64,000 nt of DNA. Source: Marinifilum caeruleilacunae (GTDB lineage: Bacteria; Bacteroidota; Bacteroidia; Bacteroidales; Marinifilaceae). Positions 54,101 through 63,024 of this stretch are shown here, in pieces. The DNA is taken from contig NZ_RZNH01000010.1 in the NCBI RefSeq assembly GCF_013141825.1, positions 62,001 to 126,000 on the forward strand. Direction: 5' to 3'. The notes beneath the pieces were generated by a model, which was given only the letters and a program-made list of their open reading frames with translations, ran no database searches and had not been told where the DNA came from. Position numbers and translations under genes: made by a program. How positions within the stretch are numbered: position 1 is the stretch's first letter; every line of letters begins with the position of its first letter.

Positions 54101-57100
54101 CATCCAAAGGTTCAACTACATTTAGCGTTGCACTCTTAGAATTTACAGTATTACAAGCAGTACTCACTTCACAATAATAATACTCGCCATCAACAGGAGT
54201 AGTTTCTGTAAATGAGTTACTTGTTGCACCTGCAATTTCGCCTGTACTATTGTACCACTTGTAGGTAAATGGTCCATCGCCACTTGCAGTTACGGTAAAT
54301 GTTGGGTTAGGATCTGAAGAACACATTGTTACATGAAGCGGATCGCTAACTGTTGCCAATTCACGTACGTCAACATTAAATGTTCTTGTGATATCATTAC
54401 ATCCCAGGTCATTATAAATTTCACACTTATAATCTCCTTCATCAGTCAGGTCTACATTACCAAAATTGTAGGTTGCACTGGTAGATAAAATTGTTGATTC
54501 TGCTCCAACTTTGTACCATTTGTATTTGATTTCATCACCTGTAGCTGATACAGTAATAGCAAAAGGCTCGTTGAAACATGGTGTAAAGTTTGCATCTAAA
54601 GTTGAAACTGCAATATCTTCCAACACACGAATTGCCACCTCATTGGAATACTCATTCGTACTTGATCCATCACTAACCAAACAACGAAATTTCCAGGTGT
54701 TCATTCCTGTATTAACAGAAGGTATAGTTAATGTTGATACTTTTCCAACTACATTCGAAGTCATGCTATGATCACCAACAGCTGATTGATAACCACTTCC
54801 GTCATCATATTGCCATGTATAAGTTAAAGCATCAAAATATCCTTCAATAGTTAAATCTACACTTGATCCATCACATGCATCCATTCCCACTGGATGAGAA
54901 GCAATCTTAATTACAGAATTAATGCTTAAAGTTGCGGCACCACTTGTTTTGGTCGGAACACAAACTCCACCATCAGTATTCACAACACATCTGTATTGAT
55001 TATTATTGAATGTAGCTATATCAGCATTGGTAATTAAAAGGTCAGCAGTTTTTGTTCCAGAATATTTTCCAGCTTCTGCAATATTATTCCAACCCGAACC
55101 AGTATTTTCCTGCCATTGGTACGTATAGTTTGGTTCACCTGTTGCCACAACCTTAAATGTTGCGTTGGCTCCATCGGCAATATTTTGATTCAATGGATTA
55201 ATTACATCCAGTTCCTGAACAACAGTTAATGTCGCTTTTTCTGAAGTTGCTGTACCACAAGCATCACCACTCACAACACAATAGTAAGCTTCACCATCAA
55301 CCGGAGTATTTTCGGTGTAGGTCGCAGCTGTTGCTCCAACAATAACTCCACCATTATTGTACCACTGGTAATTCACTGTTCCCTGTGCATCTCCAACAAC
55401 TGTAAAATCGACACTTGCCTGAGTTTCACAAATCACTTTAGAAATTGGATTTGTTACACTTGGATTTTTATTCACAACAAGATCGAACGACTCTACTGTA
55501 TTTCCGCAGTTAAGATCATTTGTTAAAGATACTTCATAAGTACCTGCTGCTGCCAAAGCTACAGTTCCCAAATCAAGAGTTGGCTGATTCGACAAAATTG
55601 TAGTAGGATCAGTAGTTTTGTACCATTTGTAAATGATATCATCTCCATTGGCAGCAACAAACAAACTAACTGTCTGATTTTCACAAACGGTTGTATTTGC
55701 AGCTGATTTAGATGTTACCACAATTTGGTTTCGAATATCAAGGCTAATTGACACCTGGTTATCGCCACAATAATCGGAGCTTACTTTGGCAATATAAGTT
55801 CCGTCGTGAGTTGGACTTGCCGCAGGATCAATCACATAGTTAGTTGCATCTGCATTTCCATCGGTGATTAAAACGCCATTTTTCCACCATGTAATGCCGT
55901 TGTGTTCGCCACTTTCCGTGATATTTAACTCAACGAGACCGGCGCATTTTTGCAGGTCGTTATCAATGGTACTCAAAACTGGCTTCTCATGAACTTGAAC
56001 AATATAGTTTTTATTCAAGTTGTCACAGAAAGATGTCACTTTTGCTTTATAGGTAAATGTTCCCGGCGTATTGTGAACACCAAGCTGAACCTGATTCAAA
56101 TCACCTAATCCTAAAGAAACATCACTTGAATTTGTCCAGTCAATGGTATAATCATCTGAATTTCCATTCACTTCAATTTCAAGAACCGGTTGCTCACCCT
56201 CACAAATGTGAATGGTCTCGTCGGCTGGATTGATGATAGAAACATGTTCATTAACGATTAAATCTCTTTGAATTGAAATTTCGTCACCACATTCCAAAAT
56301 CACCTTACAATAATAAGTTCCTGCATCAGCAGTGGTTAATGATGCAATTGCATAAAAATCTGCATTACTAATTACCGCTCCAGAAGGATTATTAAATCTC
56401 CATTCAAAAGTTGGAGTTCCCAAGTATGCAATGTCAATTCTAAAATCTGTATCACCAACACATTTTTCAATGGCCGCTCCTGTTGAAGCAGTTGTTACCT
56501 TTTGAATATCCAAATCAGCACTTACTTGTTTTGACCTGCCACACTGATCGGTAACAGTACAAGTATAGGTACCAGTATTTGCTTCTTGCACATTGGTTAT
56601 ACTAAGAACATCTGTAGTAGCACCTGCAATTACATTATTGTTATTGTCTTTCCACTCATAAGTTAAGTTCGATAATGCTGGAACATTGTCGATATCTACA
56701 TTAAAATCAACATCTTTGCCAATACAGGTTACAATGTCGTTCATTGTAGCTGTACCAAAATCAGGAATCATTTGCCATGTAAAGGCATGGCTCACCGGAT
56801 CACCAGTACAATTTGGTTCGGCAATAAATTCCCAGCTACCTTCCGTCGTTGTATTTACTTCGAAAGTATACGGATTTGTGATCACAATTTCGGATCCGTC
56901 AGGTTTCTTTGCTTTGTACTGGGCAACTGCACCATTATCAGCAAAAGTAACTGTAACATTTGTTGGGTTACAGAATGGCCCAGCTTCATCGGCAGTAATG
57001 CTACTCACTACCATTTTTGCTACAACCGTTAAGTCTGCAGTAGAAACTTCTGTGTCACAACGGTTCGAGACTGTTACTTTATATTCTGCATCATCACTTA

Positions 57101-60100
57101 ATTCGATTGGTGCAATAATTTTTTGTGCACCTGCATCTGCCTGAGGTACTCCATCTTTCTCCCAGCTAAAACTATAATAGGATTCTGGCTGGTTAAGAAC
57201 AACTTCAAATGTATGGTTACCACTACCTTCACATAGAGTAACATCATCCAAAGGGTCTGTTATAGTTACATTTGGATAAATATCTAAGTTATCAATTGAC
57301 AATGTCAGGTCGTTAGGACATTCAACATTCCCACCTGTAGTTGTATAAATACTTGAAACACTAACAGAAAAAATAGAAGATCGATGATCCATTGTAGCAG
57401 GAAAAGTTAAAACTGAACCGTTTTCAGCTAAATCAGTAATTCCTTCTTTCCAATAGTAAGTCAAAGTTCCACTACCACTAGCATCGGCAGTAAGAATAAT
57501 ATCGTCATCCTCGCAAAGGTCGGCGTTTACAGTCAAATCATTTAACACTGGTGCAGCCAACACCTCTAATGTTACTTCATCAAAAGACAAGCTACATCCA
57601 TTTTCTACTTCGCATCGCACAGTGTAGGTGCCTGCAGGATTATCTGCTGCAAAAACAAATGGATTCTCTAATGATACAGGATCGGCTCCACCGTTCACAT
57701 ACCACTTTACCTCACCGGCATCACCTGTTACCAAAGCAGATAAGGTAGATGTTGTACCAAAACAGAAATCTGTTTTATCAGCATCAATGCTTACAGTAGC
57801 AGGTTCATCAACCAATACGGATAAATCTACATGCACATCATCAGCACTCGAACCACATTGTTGGTACTCCTCTTTAAAACTAATTGTACACCTGTAATCT
57901 CCTTCACTCTCTTGCTGAGGATCAAGGAAAATAAGTTCATGAGTCTTGGTTCCTGAGAATTCGGCACCATCTGTTAAGTCGATATAATTTTCTGTTCCCG
58001 CTTCTTTTTTCGACCAGGAATAGTTGTACCAGCTTGTATCTCCATTTGAAACGTCCAAAGAATTTTGAACACTCTCACAAAACTGGAATTCTTTACCACT
58101 GTTTGAATAACTGTAGTTAGGAATTACTCGAGCTACAAAAACGGCTGTATCTTGCACCGCCTGTACAAAAGAAATACTATCCAGTGCAAAAATGGCATCT
58201 TGTCCGGATAGGTTTTTATTTACAATTTTAATGGTAGCTTTTTTCGCCCCATTTGGTTTCCAAAGAGCTGAAGCCGATTGCCATGTACTTACATCATCAA
58301 TCTTAAAATTATCGATTACCGTATCATTATTAATCAATACCTGGAGAGATTGATCGAAATAATTTACTCCATCTATTGGCTTTGCCAATCTACCATTCAA
58401 TTTCAGAATGTAGTTAAACTCCTCTTCAACCGGAGTTGGGTAATGTTTGTAAATGGTATCACCTTGATTTTCTGAATAGGCTATAAACATATCCCAATCA
58501 TCCATTGCCGGAAAATCTTCCAAAATTGGATTTACCTTTACAGGAGAATTGTCAATTGCAAATTGTCCTTGCTCCACCAGGTTCCCTGTTACCAACTCAT
58601 ATTCAGATTCAATCAGGTTGGTTCCATCGGCAAAGTCACCATTACTTAAAATATCTAATTCGGGGTCGCGATAATACCCAACTACATAATACGAAGTTTC
58701 CTCATCTGGTGCAGGCACCACAAGAGGATCATTTACAATTATTGGGTCATTCACAAAATCGTTTACATACCATTCATAAAAATCTGGTGTTGGTTCTTTG
58801 ATACTCACCTGGATATCATCGTCATAACTTTCACAAATCAAATCCAAAGTACCATCCACATCCACATCCAATTCAGGAATAATTTTTGAGATTGCTTTGG
58901 TAAAACCAGAATAGTAACCGGCGGCACCAACATAACCATCGCGAACCACCCATGCAACATTAATTGCTTTATTCGATTTGAATCTATAGTTCCCTTCAAG
59001 GTTGTTTATCGTATAGCTAACCCACTCATCATTTCCGGGAACAGGTACAGCTGAACTTTTTGGAACTGTATACTCTGTAGTCGTTCCTCCTAATGTTTGT
59101 TCATATAAAATCTGTGCACTTTTCTGAGCCAAAATTGTGACAATAGCATCCTGAACTTCTTCCTGCGCCAAATAATCGGCATAAGGAACAACCACCTCTT
59201 TAATACCTGTTGCAGCCAATGGAGGGATAAAGTTTACACCTACGGTAGGACCGTGAGTACTTTTATCACCAGACATGGTTTGATACACATAAACATCTTT
59301 TTCTTTTGTATCAATAAATAAATTGTCATGCAATGCCGTTGTTCCTGAGAAGAAATTATCAACTACATAATAATCTCCAGCGTCCAAAGGAGCACCAGGA
59401 TTTTGATGTACACCATTCACCCATACTTCTGTTCCATCAACAGTTGCTACAACAATAGGACGCTCTGTAGTATTATCCTTTCCTTTACCACGCATCACAA
59501 CATACTGGTCACGCACCTCACCAATCGGAACAATTTGGTCAAATCCCATATCCTGACCATCATTTGGACCTGATGTCCACGAACCTGATGTTACAGCAAT
59601 TTTCGCTGTAGAAGTAATAGATGTACCGTTCATTCCATTCCAGGTACTCCATCCTCCATTTTTGAAGGCAGTAAATTCATGATCAACACCAATTACGTAA
59701 CTTTCACCTTTGCTAAGGTTCACTTTAATTTCGTAGTCTGAATCAATAGATTCAAGTGAAATGGCATTCGTTCCATTGTATTTTGTAAGGTAACCACATT
59801 TAATATCAGTAAAAGTCACCTCACAATCTTCAACTGCCATTACCGAGATAAAATGGCTTCGTCTTGATTGGGCATGATATGCATCGGTGTACAAATGACC
59901 TGATCTAAACTCTGTACCATAGGCATAGGTTCCCTTTGTTGTTAAGGATCCACCTTGCACAGATGATATGTGTCGAATATTCACAAAGAAAGGTGCATCC
60001 GGAGAATACAAACGAATCCCTTCCTGAGTCAGGACTTTATTCAGCTCTACGGCTCCAATTACCCCTAGAGGAAAATCATAGTTATATGGATAATTGTAAA

Positions 60101-60422
60101 TTTTACCTTTACTGGCACCACTTGGTGTCTCGAATACATATTCATAAGGTGTATTCCTTGAAATCACAATCGGTTCACTTGCATTCAGCAATGTGCCATC
60201 ACCCTTATAAATATATACATTCACATCCTTTGTCGAGTTGGTTGACAAAACGGCTGTATGCTTTCCAATATCACCATTATTACTGGAACCATTATAAAAT
60301 GGAGGTACATAATGTTCATAGTCATACTGAGCAAATCCAGACATAGGAATTGCAAAGAGTATGAAAATTGATATTGACTTTAAAATTTTTTGAAAACGAG
60401 TAAAAATTTTACCATTTCTCAT
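48186..60422 (-). CDS. Giant secreted Ig-repeat protein with T9SS type-B C-terminal domain
   Basis: A 4,078-residue protein from MRNGKIFTRFQKI (an in-frame ATG at 60452 is the alternative start). A signal peptide ends near MSGFAQ. Residues about 50-530 resemble the IgGFc-binding N-terminal domain (HTAVLSTNSTKDVNVYIYKG). A segment with carbohydrate-binding character follows to about 770 (ILSNGDFADGTNLIES). Then come roughly thirty Ig-like domains, each with a Cys near its start, a central YxWxxxG and a YxCxV near its end. Residues about 3560-3990 hold several PKD-like domains. The last 90 residues (PNAFTPNSNNENDRF, then MYVYNRWGELLY and GGWDGKYNG) are the gliding-motility-associated type-B sorting domain. 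It should be exported by T9SS with the adjacent PorP/SprF partner and act as a surface adhesin or gliding filament. Confidence 0.94.
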   Translation of the reverse strand: MRNGKIFTRFQKILKSISIFILFAIPMSGFAQYDYEHYVPPFYNGSSNNGDIGKHTAVLSTNSTKDVNVYIYKGDGTLLNASEPIVISRNTPYEYVFETPSGASKGKIYNYPYNYDFPLGVIGAVELNKVLTQEGIRLYSPDAPFFVNIRHISSVQGGSLTTKGTYAYGTEFRSGHLYTDAYHAQSRRSHFISVMAVEDCEVTFTDIKCGYLTKYNGTNAISLESIDSDYEIKVNLSKGESYVIGVDHEFTAFKNGGWSTWNGMNGTSITSTAKIAVTSGSWTSGPNDGQDMGFDQIVPIGEVRDQYVVMRGKGKDNTTERPIVVATVDGTEVWVNGVHQNPGAPLDAGDYYVVDNFFSGTTALHDNLFIDTKEKDVYVYQTMSGDKSTHGPTVGVNFIPPLAATGIKEVVVPYADYLAQEEVQDAIVTILAQKSAQILYEQTLGGTTTEYTVPKSSAVPVPGNDEWVSYTINNLEGNYRFKSNKAINVAWVVRDGYVGAAGYYSGFTKAISKIIPELDVDVDGTLDLICESYDDDIQVSIKEPTPDFYEWYVNDFVNDPIIVNDPLVVPAPDEETSYYVVGYYRDPELDILSNGDFADGTNLIESEYELVTGNLVEQGQFAIDNSPVKVNPILEDFPAMDDWDMFIAYSENQGDTIYKHYPTPVEEEFNYILKLNGRLAKPIDGVNYFDQSLQVLINNDTVIDNFKIDDVSTWQSASALWKPNGAKKATIKIVNKNLSGQDAIFALDSISFVQAVQDTAVFVARVIPNYSYSNSGKEFQFCESVQNSLDVSNGDTSWYNYSWSKKEAGTENYIDLTDGAEFSGTKTHELIFLDPQQESEGDYRCTISFKEEYQQCGSSADDVHVDLSVLVDEPATVSIDADKTDFCFGTTSTLSALVTGDAGEVKWYVNGGADPVSLENPFVFAADNPAGTYTVRCEVENGCSLSFDEVTLEVLAAPVLNDLTVNADLCEDDDIILTADASGSGTLTYYWKEGITDLAENGSVLTFPATMDHRSSIFSVSVSSIYTTTGGNVECPNDLTLSIDNLDIYPNVTITDPLDDVTLCEGSGNHTFEVVLNQPESYYSFSWEKDGVPQADAGAQKIIAPIELSDDAEYKVTVSNRCDTEVSTADLTVVAKMVVSSITADEAGPFCNPTNVTVTFADNGAVAQYKAKKPDGSEIVITNPYTFEVNTTTEGSWEFIAEPNCTGDPVSHAFTWQMIPDFGTATMNDIVTCIGKDVDFNVDIDNVPALSNLTYEWKDNNNNVIAGATTDVLSITNVQEANTGTYTCTVTDQCGRSKQVSADLDIQKVTTASTGAAIEKCVGDTDFRIDIAYLGTPTFEWRFNNPSGAVISNADFYAIASLTTADAGTYYCKVILECGDEISIQRDLIVNEHVSIINPADETIHICEGEQPVLEIEVNGNSDDYTIDWTNSSDVSLGLGDLNQVQLGVHNTPGTFTYKAKVTSFCDNLNKNYIVQVHEKPVLSTIDNDLQKCAGLVELNITESGEHNGITWWKNGVLITDGNADATNYVIDPAASPTHDGTYIAKVSSDYCGDNQVSISLDIRNQIVVTSKSAANTTVCENQTVSLFVAANGDDIIYKWYKTTDPTTILSNQPTLDLGTVALAAAGTYEVSLTNDLNCGNTVESFDLVVNKNPSVTNPISKVICETQASVDFTVVGDAQGTVNYQWYNNGGVIVGATAATYTENTPVDGEAYYCVVSGDACGTATSEKATLTVVQELDVINPLNQNIADGANATFKVVATGEPNYTYQWQENTGSGWNNIAEAGKYSGTKTADLLITNADIATFNNNQYRCVVNTDGGVCVPTKTSGAATLSINSVIKIASHPVGMDACDGSSVDLTIEGYFDALTYTWQYDDGSGYQSAVGDHSMTSNVVGKVSTLTIPSVNTGMNTWKFRCLVSDGSSTNEYSNEVAIRVLEDIAVSTLDANFTPCFNEPFAITVSATGDEIKYKWYKVGAESTILSTSATYNFGNVDLTDEGDYKCEIYNDLGCNDITRTFNVDVRELATVSDPLHVTMCSSDPNPTFTVTASGDGPFTYKWYNSTGEIAGATSNSFTETTPVDGEYYYCEVSTACNTVNSKSATLNVVEPLDVTNPGDLTIADGGTAIFSVTASGEPNYSYQWQEDSGSGFVNISDVGKYSGTTTETLVITGADQATFNGYKYQCIVSTDGGICISDKTSGEAILTIVPVDKILVQPTDDEVCFNDNASLSVEGNVGGLNYVWKYDDGSGGGFVTIVAQAGMSMSTVGNVSTLTIPATDLDINNWKFRCDVDAGFTPEESSIVEVRVLEDISITPGTINFTPCMNEVVNMSVSATGSDIKYKWYKDSDPATILSTNSSLNLANVSLAEEGDYTCEVYNDQACNNQIVNFNVDVKEFVTLNTINNVDVCESAAHPTFTITPSGDGPFSYQWYNSAGAIGTETSDSYTVGTLTDGESYYCEVTGACNTINSNAAVVTVLEEVAITTQPVDITIVDGDDAVFTVVASGEPIITYQWQVSTGGAFADMPGENAATLTIADAGLALSGNQYQCIVDNGCSNSVTSAAVSLSVNALIKIFTQPANLQACEADAVEFEITGTNTGYTYDWEYSTGGAYANAEVVAGMSEVLTANGSKLRIANVTTAMNTWTFRCIVKDGSSTDDVSNIVAVEVVKPVGFAPVDDQNLCSGESKQIELSGLNGTGNITYEWKKDGIALATTNTIHTIADTDNGNYEVTMSNGVCPDFTDTFEVSHYKELSIDPWDNASEVCVGNTETLTAIVDFDAGLTGSTTYKWYKDEVDTGVTTADYSLVATAKNQSGQYKLEVSDGCSTQSISGYVNVFEPVVAINTWDANDEICVGSELNLEVQTSGDVKSYTWTHDGNPLAATTNYIVAEVTLANAGTYRCEIEHHCGSVITYTIDISIIDAPSIDGTGIENLTAVCEGDPLVLGAISVSGSYDEIKWTLSDDSEDTTSGLTLDLGNATPAMEGNYKVAVSNVCGSSESVGTQVVNPKPTLEPIADQVVCEGEDVVFRAKATGRDLKYQWKIDGVDLGVSIPTLLRSGLDILPDDPFTPKTYTVECIVTDDNGCGGTLTETAQLTVNPGTILKATLKNVVKFVGEDYTMTVDVTGHNLTYSWTHVKDGVTTALPQTGPSINFTDIQMDDAGYYNCEITGSCGIRLASGKLTVKEPVVVEDGLASLEEKCIGEPLNLTINASGQISSVSWTKDGTPLANTELTLYIAELTSADAGVYRCIIEGEGAPAGGIIEEVTVRVYENTTLLAALGTQTVCEGDELSWIPNVSGASDIEYKWMFGGVEVSTDKILHYDAILLSQEGDYEVQVSGLCGDVSTSGSLEVIELPSITSVSASNEVCENTSLVEFNVEATGENLKYQWRKDGVDMAGKTSPVLSLTNIQLDDDAVYSCRVYNSCSEAIGTDITLTVTPQLRILSEIADIEVCSGEEVTLTADVDGNNVTYQWKLNGVDLAGETSSVLNLGVTTSADNGYYTCIVSDNCTDSRSTKPTLLTVHELPNTAIFGRMKLCAKEDRVTYLTNQIDDNEYGWSVDGGVLAGPNAGLRTRVTWGDDDTGQLSVFISDIETGCEAKVDSLVTLNALPTVNLNAFESKGVCEESFTLAGGYPEGGIYWVNDISEEVFDPAEKGPGTYNIHYTYTDENGCSNVTSKTTLNVDPLPTVNITDNVTIGSCKPFALNAQTDENNIQWSPATDLDDANSMTPTFTPGESQVLIATVMDEHGCTNMDLVEITVAPLPIVTSIADTTVGQCNQLQLLTDIVGDAGEITWTNPDHLDAPDTRSPKIINAPEGTYTYKISVTDLYGCEAEDEVVVNMVADPTLDEDQFGCEGDQFEVNIAGMDNPIWDDGFTDEARTIDQPGKYLLTVENEHGCGDEQNFVINPTPNLDLRNNLIYDGPDELELTEGRPVSIFEGQTVTIAPNLPLEYSPYFFEWQDGSILQRYEASETGIYKLIVQDNLGCTAIDSVEIDVKPVGLESPNAFTPNSNNENDRFYLKDINYDIEKFEMYVYNRWGELLYTTNEVGRNGGWDGKYNGNLCPAGAYVWMVFINGELTNKGTFMLIR
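52440..55715 (-). repeat. Threefold super-repeat of four Ig-like domains within the giant gene
   Basis: A four-domain block (called C-D-A-B here) occurs three times in tandem, with C domains beginning near 55715, 54615 and 53510, about 1.1 kb apart. Matching landmarks are IKYKWYK and TILS in C, YYCEV in D, QWQ and QYQC or QYRC in A, and WKFRC or WTFRC in B. The third copy is the most diverged. Confidence 0.8.
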
Positions 60423-60691
60423 ATCTATAGATTCAAGATTATAATTGTTCAATCCAAAAGAGTTCTTTGTACTAATTTCAAATCACTACTTTCTTTCAAT
60501 CCGCCTCAATCCAACAAAGACAAGGTCAGCGAGTTAGAGTAAAAACAAACAAAGCATATTTACTAATCATTGTATGTATGGTTTCATTTGTTCCACAAAC
60601 CTACCTTTTAAACTGATAAAAGGAGTATTTTGTTACACATTTGTATAAATATTTAGTAAAGTTAAAAAAAATTAAACAAGCGGTCAAAAAT

Positions 60692-60722
60692 AAAAAAAAG
60701 GCCTCCCCAAAGGAAGGCCTTT
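60692..60722 (-). terminator. Intrinsic terminator of the aminopeptidase P gene
   Basis: AAAGGCCT (60698-60705) pairs with AGGCCTTT (60715-60722). On the minus strand it is followed by eight T. Confidence 0.88.
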
Positions 60723-60747
60723 CTTTACTATATTTATGGTATTACGT

Positions 60748-62133
60748 TTACTTCATAATTGCCTCAACTTCTTCAACCGAGACTGGAATTCTTTTACCAA
60801 TTAATCGATTGCCATTTTCAGTTACCAACACATCATCTTCAAGACGAATTCCACCAAATTCACGATACTCATTTACTTTATCGTAATTGATAAAATCAGT
60901 ATGTAATCCTTCATTCTGGAATTTATCTATTAAAGCTGGAATAAAGTAGATTCCTGGTTCATTGGTCAATACGAATCCTGGTTTCAATTCTTTACCTAAA
61001 CGCAAATAGGCTGTTCCGAACTGATCGATTCTTTGAACCTCATCATCATAACCAACATAGTTTTCACCAAAGTCTTCCATGTCATGAACATCAAGTCCCA
61101 TCATGTGACCCAAACCATGTGGCATAAACAATGCATGTGCACCTGCCTTAACAGCTTCTTCAACATCACCTTTCATTAAACCAAGTTTCTTCAATCCTGT
61201 CGCCAGAACTTTACAAACCTCTAAATGAATACTTTGATAAGTAACACCCGGACGAATCAATTCGTTTCCTTTATTAATTCCTTCAAGCACAATTTCGTAA
61301 ATTTCTCTTTGCTTTTGAGAGAACTTACCACCAACAGGAATTGTTCTGGTATTATCAGAAGCATAATGAGTATCGGTTTCAGCACCACAATCTACAAGCA
61401 ATAAATCACCTGCTTTTAACAAGTTACCATGTTCGTGATTGTGAAGAGTTTCACCTCTTTTAGAAACAATGGCAGGGAAAGAAAGCATTCCTCCTGCTCT
61501 AAGAGCAATGGCTTCAACTTCTCCAGCAACCTCTCTTTCATACACACCATCTTTTGCCATTTTCATAGCGGTAGTATGCATTTCGTAACCAATGGCAGCA
61601 GCTCTTTCTAATTCTTTAATCTCATACTCATCTTTAATTTCACGCAAAGCAACAACTGCTTTGATAAATTCTACCGATGCACTTTCTTTAATTGCATCAA
61701 GAGGAGTACCTAGCATTTCGTGAATTAAAATTTTATTCTCTGCTCTGTAAACAGGCAGGAAGTGAATTTTACGCCCAGCTTTTACTGCATCAGCAACAAA
61801 AGTTTTCAAGTCGGCAAATGGAGCAGTATTCTCCAAACCAAACTCAGCAGCCTGATCAACAACACTTGGCTGAGGTCCCATCCAAATGATGTCATCAATA
61901 TCTACATCATTACCAAAAACGTAATCTTTGTTATTGTCAATATCAAAAACACCTGCAAATCCTGGATGATCGATACCGAAAAAATATAGGAAAGTACTAT
62001 CCTGACGGTAATGATAAATATTACCGGCATAGTTCATTGGAGCGTCTGGGTTACCTAAAACAATTGCAATTCCATCTTTCATTGATGCACGCAATTTCTC
62101 GCGTCTGTTTATATAAACTTCTTTTGGAAACAT
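60748..62133 (-). CDS. Xaa-Pro aminopeptidase (M24B, aminopeptidase P)
   Basis: A 461-residue enzyme that removes the N-terminal residue before proline. The N-terminal creatinase-like domain (about 1-165) is followed by the pita-bread domain. Its metal ligands are visible: two Asp in VDCGAETDTHYASDNTR, His in MPHGLGHMMGLDVHD, Glu in VLTNEPGIYF and Glu in GGIRLEDDVLV. It is cytosolic, without a signal peptide. A -7-like TATTTTTG (complement of 62170-62177) lies about 35 bases before the ATG, and a terminator follows, so it is monocistronic. Confidence 0.94.
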   Translation of the reverse strand: MFPKEVYINRREKLRASMKDGIAIVLGNPDAPMNYAGNIYHYRQDSTFLYFFGIDHPGFAGVFDIDNNKDYVFGNDVDIDDIIWMGPQPSVVDQAAEFGLENTAPFADLKTFVADAVKAGRKIHFLPVYRAENKILIHEMLGTPLDAIKESASVEFIKAVVALREIKDEYEIKELERAAAIGYEMHTTAMKMAKDGVYEREVAGEVEAIALRAGGMLSFPAIVSKRGETLHNHEHGNLLKAGDLLLVDCGAETDTHYASDNTRTIPVGGKFSQKQREIYEIVLEGINKGNELIRPGVTYQSIHLEVCKVLATGLKKLGLMKGDVEEAVKAGAHALFMPHGLGHMMGLDVHDMEDFGENYVGYDDEVQRIDQFGTAYLRLGKELKPGFVLTNEPGIYFIPALIDKFQNEGLHTDFINYDKVNEYREFGGIRLEDDVLVTENGNRLIGKRIPVSVEEVEAIMK

Positions 62134-62169
62134 GTTAATAGTATTTAAATTTTAAGATTTTGTAAGATA

Positions 62170-62177
62170 CAAAAATA
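62170..62177 (-). promoter_or_regulatory. Candidate -7 element for the aminopeptidase P gene
   Basis: TATTTTTG on the minus strand matches TAnnTTTG and predicts a leader of about 30 bases. The -33 region is not clear. Confidence 0.4.
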
Positions 62178-62222
62178 GCTCGCTTTTAAATTCTTTTTTA
62201 TGTCATTTATCAGTTTAGTCCA

Positions 62223-62260
62223 TAAAAAAAAAGGCTTCCAAGATGAAAGCCTTTTTTTAA
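62223..62260 (-). terminator. Intrinsic terminator of the Lrp/AsnC gene
   Basis: AAAGGCTT pairs with AAGCCTTT (62230-62237 with 62247-62254). T-runs occur on both sides, so it could work in either direction, but the only gene ending here is the leftward regulator. Confidence 0.88.
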
Positions 62261-62274
62261 ATCGTATATCGATA

Positions 62275-62730
62275 TTATAATTTAATTTCTCTGTCGACAG
62301 TCTGTTCTAAAGAGATCAAAGTTTCAGTTTTCGACACTCCAGGAATATTTTGAAGCGTGTTAATTAAAACATCCATCAAATGCTGATTGTCTCGACACAA
62401 CATTTTTACAAGGAAAGTATAGTTTCCAGTCGTAAAATGACACTCTACAATTTCAGGAATTGCATCAATTTTGTCAACAACCATTTTATACTGATGTGCG
62501 TGATCTAAAATGATCCCCACAAATGCACAAACTTCGTATCCTAATGCTCTAGGTTTTACAATAAATCGAGAGCCATCAATAATACCAGCATCTTCAAGTT
62601 TTTTTACACGCTGATGAATTGCAGCTCCAGAAATTCCACACTCTCTTGCAATTTCAAGAAATGGTATACGTGCATTTTTGATCAAATAAGATAATATCTT
62701 CTGATCTACTTCATCAATTTGAATTTTCAT
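62275..62730 (-). CDS. Lrp/AsnC-family transcriptional regulator
   Basis: A 151-residue protein with an N-terminal winged helix-turn-helix (about 5-55: DEVDQKILSYLIKNARIPFL, then ISGAAIHQRVKKLEDAGII) and a C-terminal RAM/AsnC ligand-binding ferredoxin-like domain (about 70-145: CHFTTGNYTFLVKMLCRDN). These regulators bind amino acids and control amino-acid metabolism. Target genes are not evident. It is divergent from cobQ across a 294-base AT-rich region. Confidence 0.93.
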   Translation of the reverse strand: MKIQIDEVDQKILSYLIKNARIPFLEIARECGISGAAIHQRVKKLEDAGIIDGSRFIVKPRALGYEVCAFVGIILDHAHQYKMVVDKIDAIPEIVECHFTTGNYTFLVKMLCRDNQHLMDVLINTLQNIPGVSKTETLISLEQTVDREIKL

Positions 62731-63024
62731 ATTCTAATAGTTAGGGTAAATCATAAAAGGTTTATTATATTCAGTTGCCCGAAAACCTTGTTACAAATCA
62801 TTACAATAACAGCAAAATTAATAATAATTTATAACCACATAAAATCTATTTGCCTTTGATTGCGAATTTAGAATGAATAAATTCTATTCTATGGAAATAA
62901 ATTGATTATTACACGATTAATCATTAAAAACAGACTAGAATGTTATACAAGTAATATATCTCTGTAATAAAAAATTAATTTTGTGGCTTAAACACAGTAA
63001 ATACAGAGCATAAGACTTTAAAGA
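62731..63024. other. Divergent region between Lrp/AsnC and cobQ
   Basis: A 294-base, very AT-rich gap. TAATTTTG at 62976-62983 could be a -7 element for cobQ, and TAATTTTG on the minus strand (complement of 62813-62820) could serve the regulator. Neither has a clear -33 partner. There is no B12-box (GCCACTG) or other sign of a cobalamin riboswitch. Confidence 0.4.

Noticed and set aside
52440-55715. Regularly spaced repeats as a CRISPR array or transposon remnants
   Set aside because: The repeats are about 1.1 kb apart, imperfect, and translate into conserved Ig-domain cores in one uninterrupted frame.
56686-57144. Open frame of 152 codons on the plus strand within the giant gene
   Set aside because: It is antisense to a clearly coding 12-kb gene with continuous Ig domains; the frame is a by-product of codon bias and the translation shows no domain.
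60641-60886. 81-codon plus-strand frame next to the aminopeptidase P gene
   Set aside because: It starts in A-rich DNA with a Lys-rich translation, crosses the terminator and continues antisense to the aminopeptidase gene.
62731-63024. Cobalamin riboswitch before cobQ
   Set aside because: No GCCACTG B12 box or GC-rich multi-stem region is present in this AT-rich segment.
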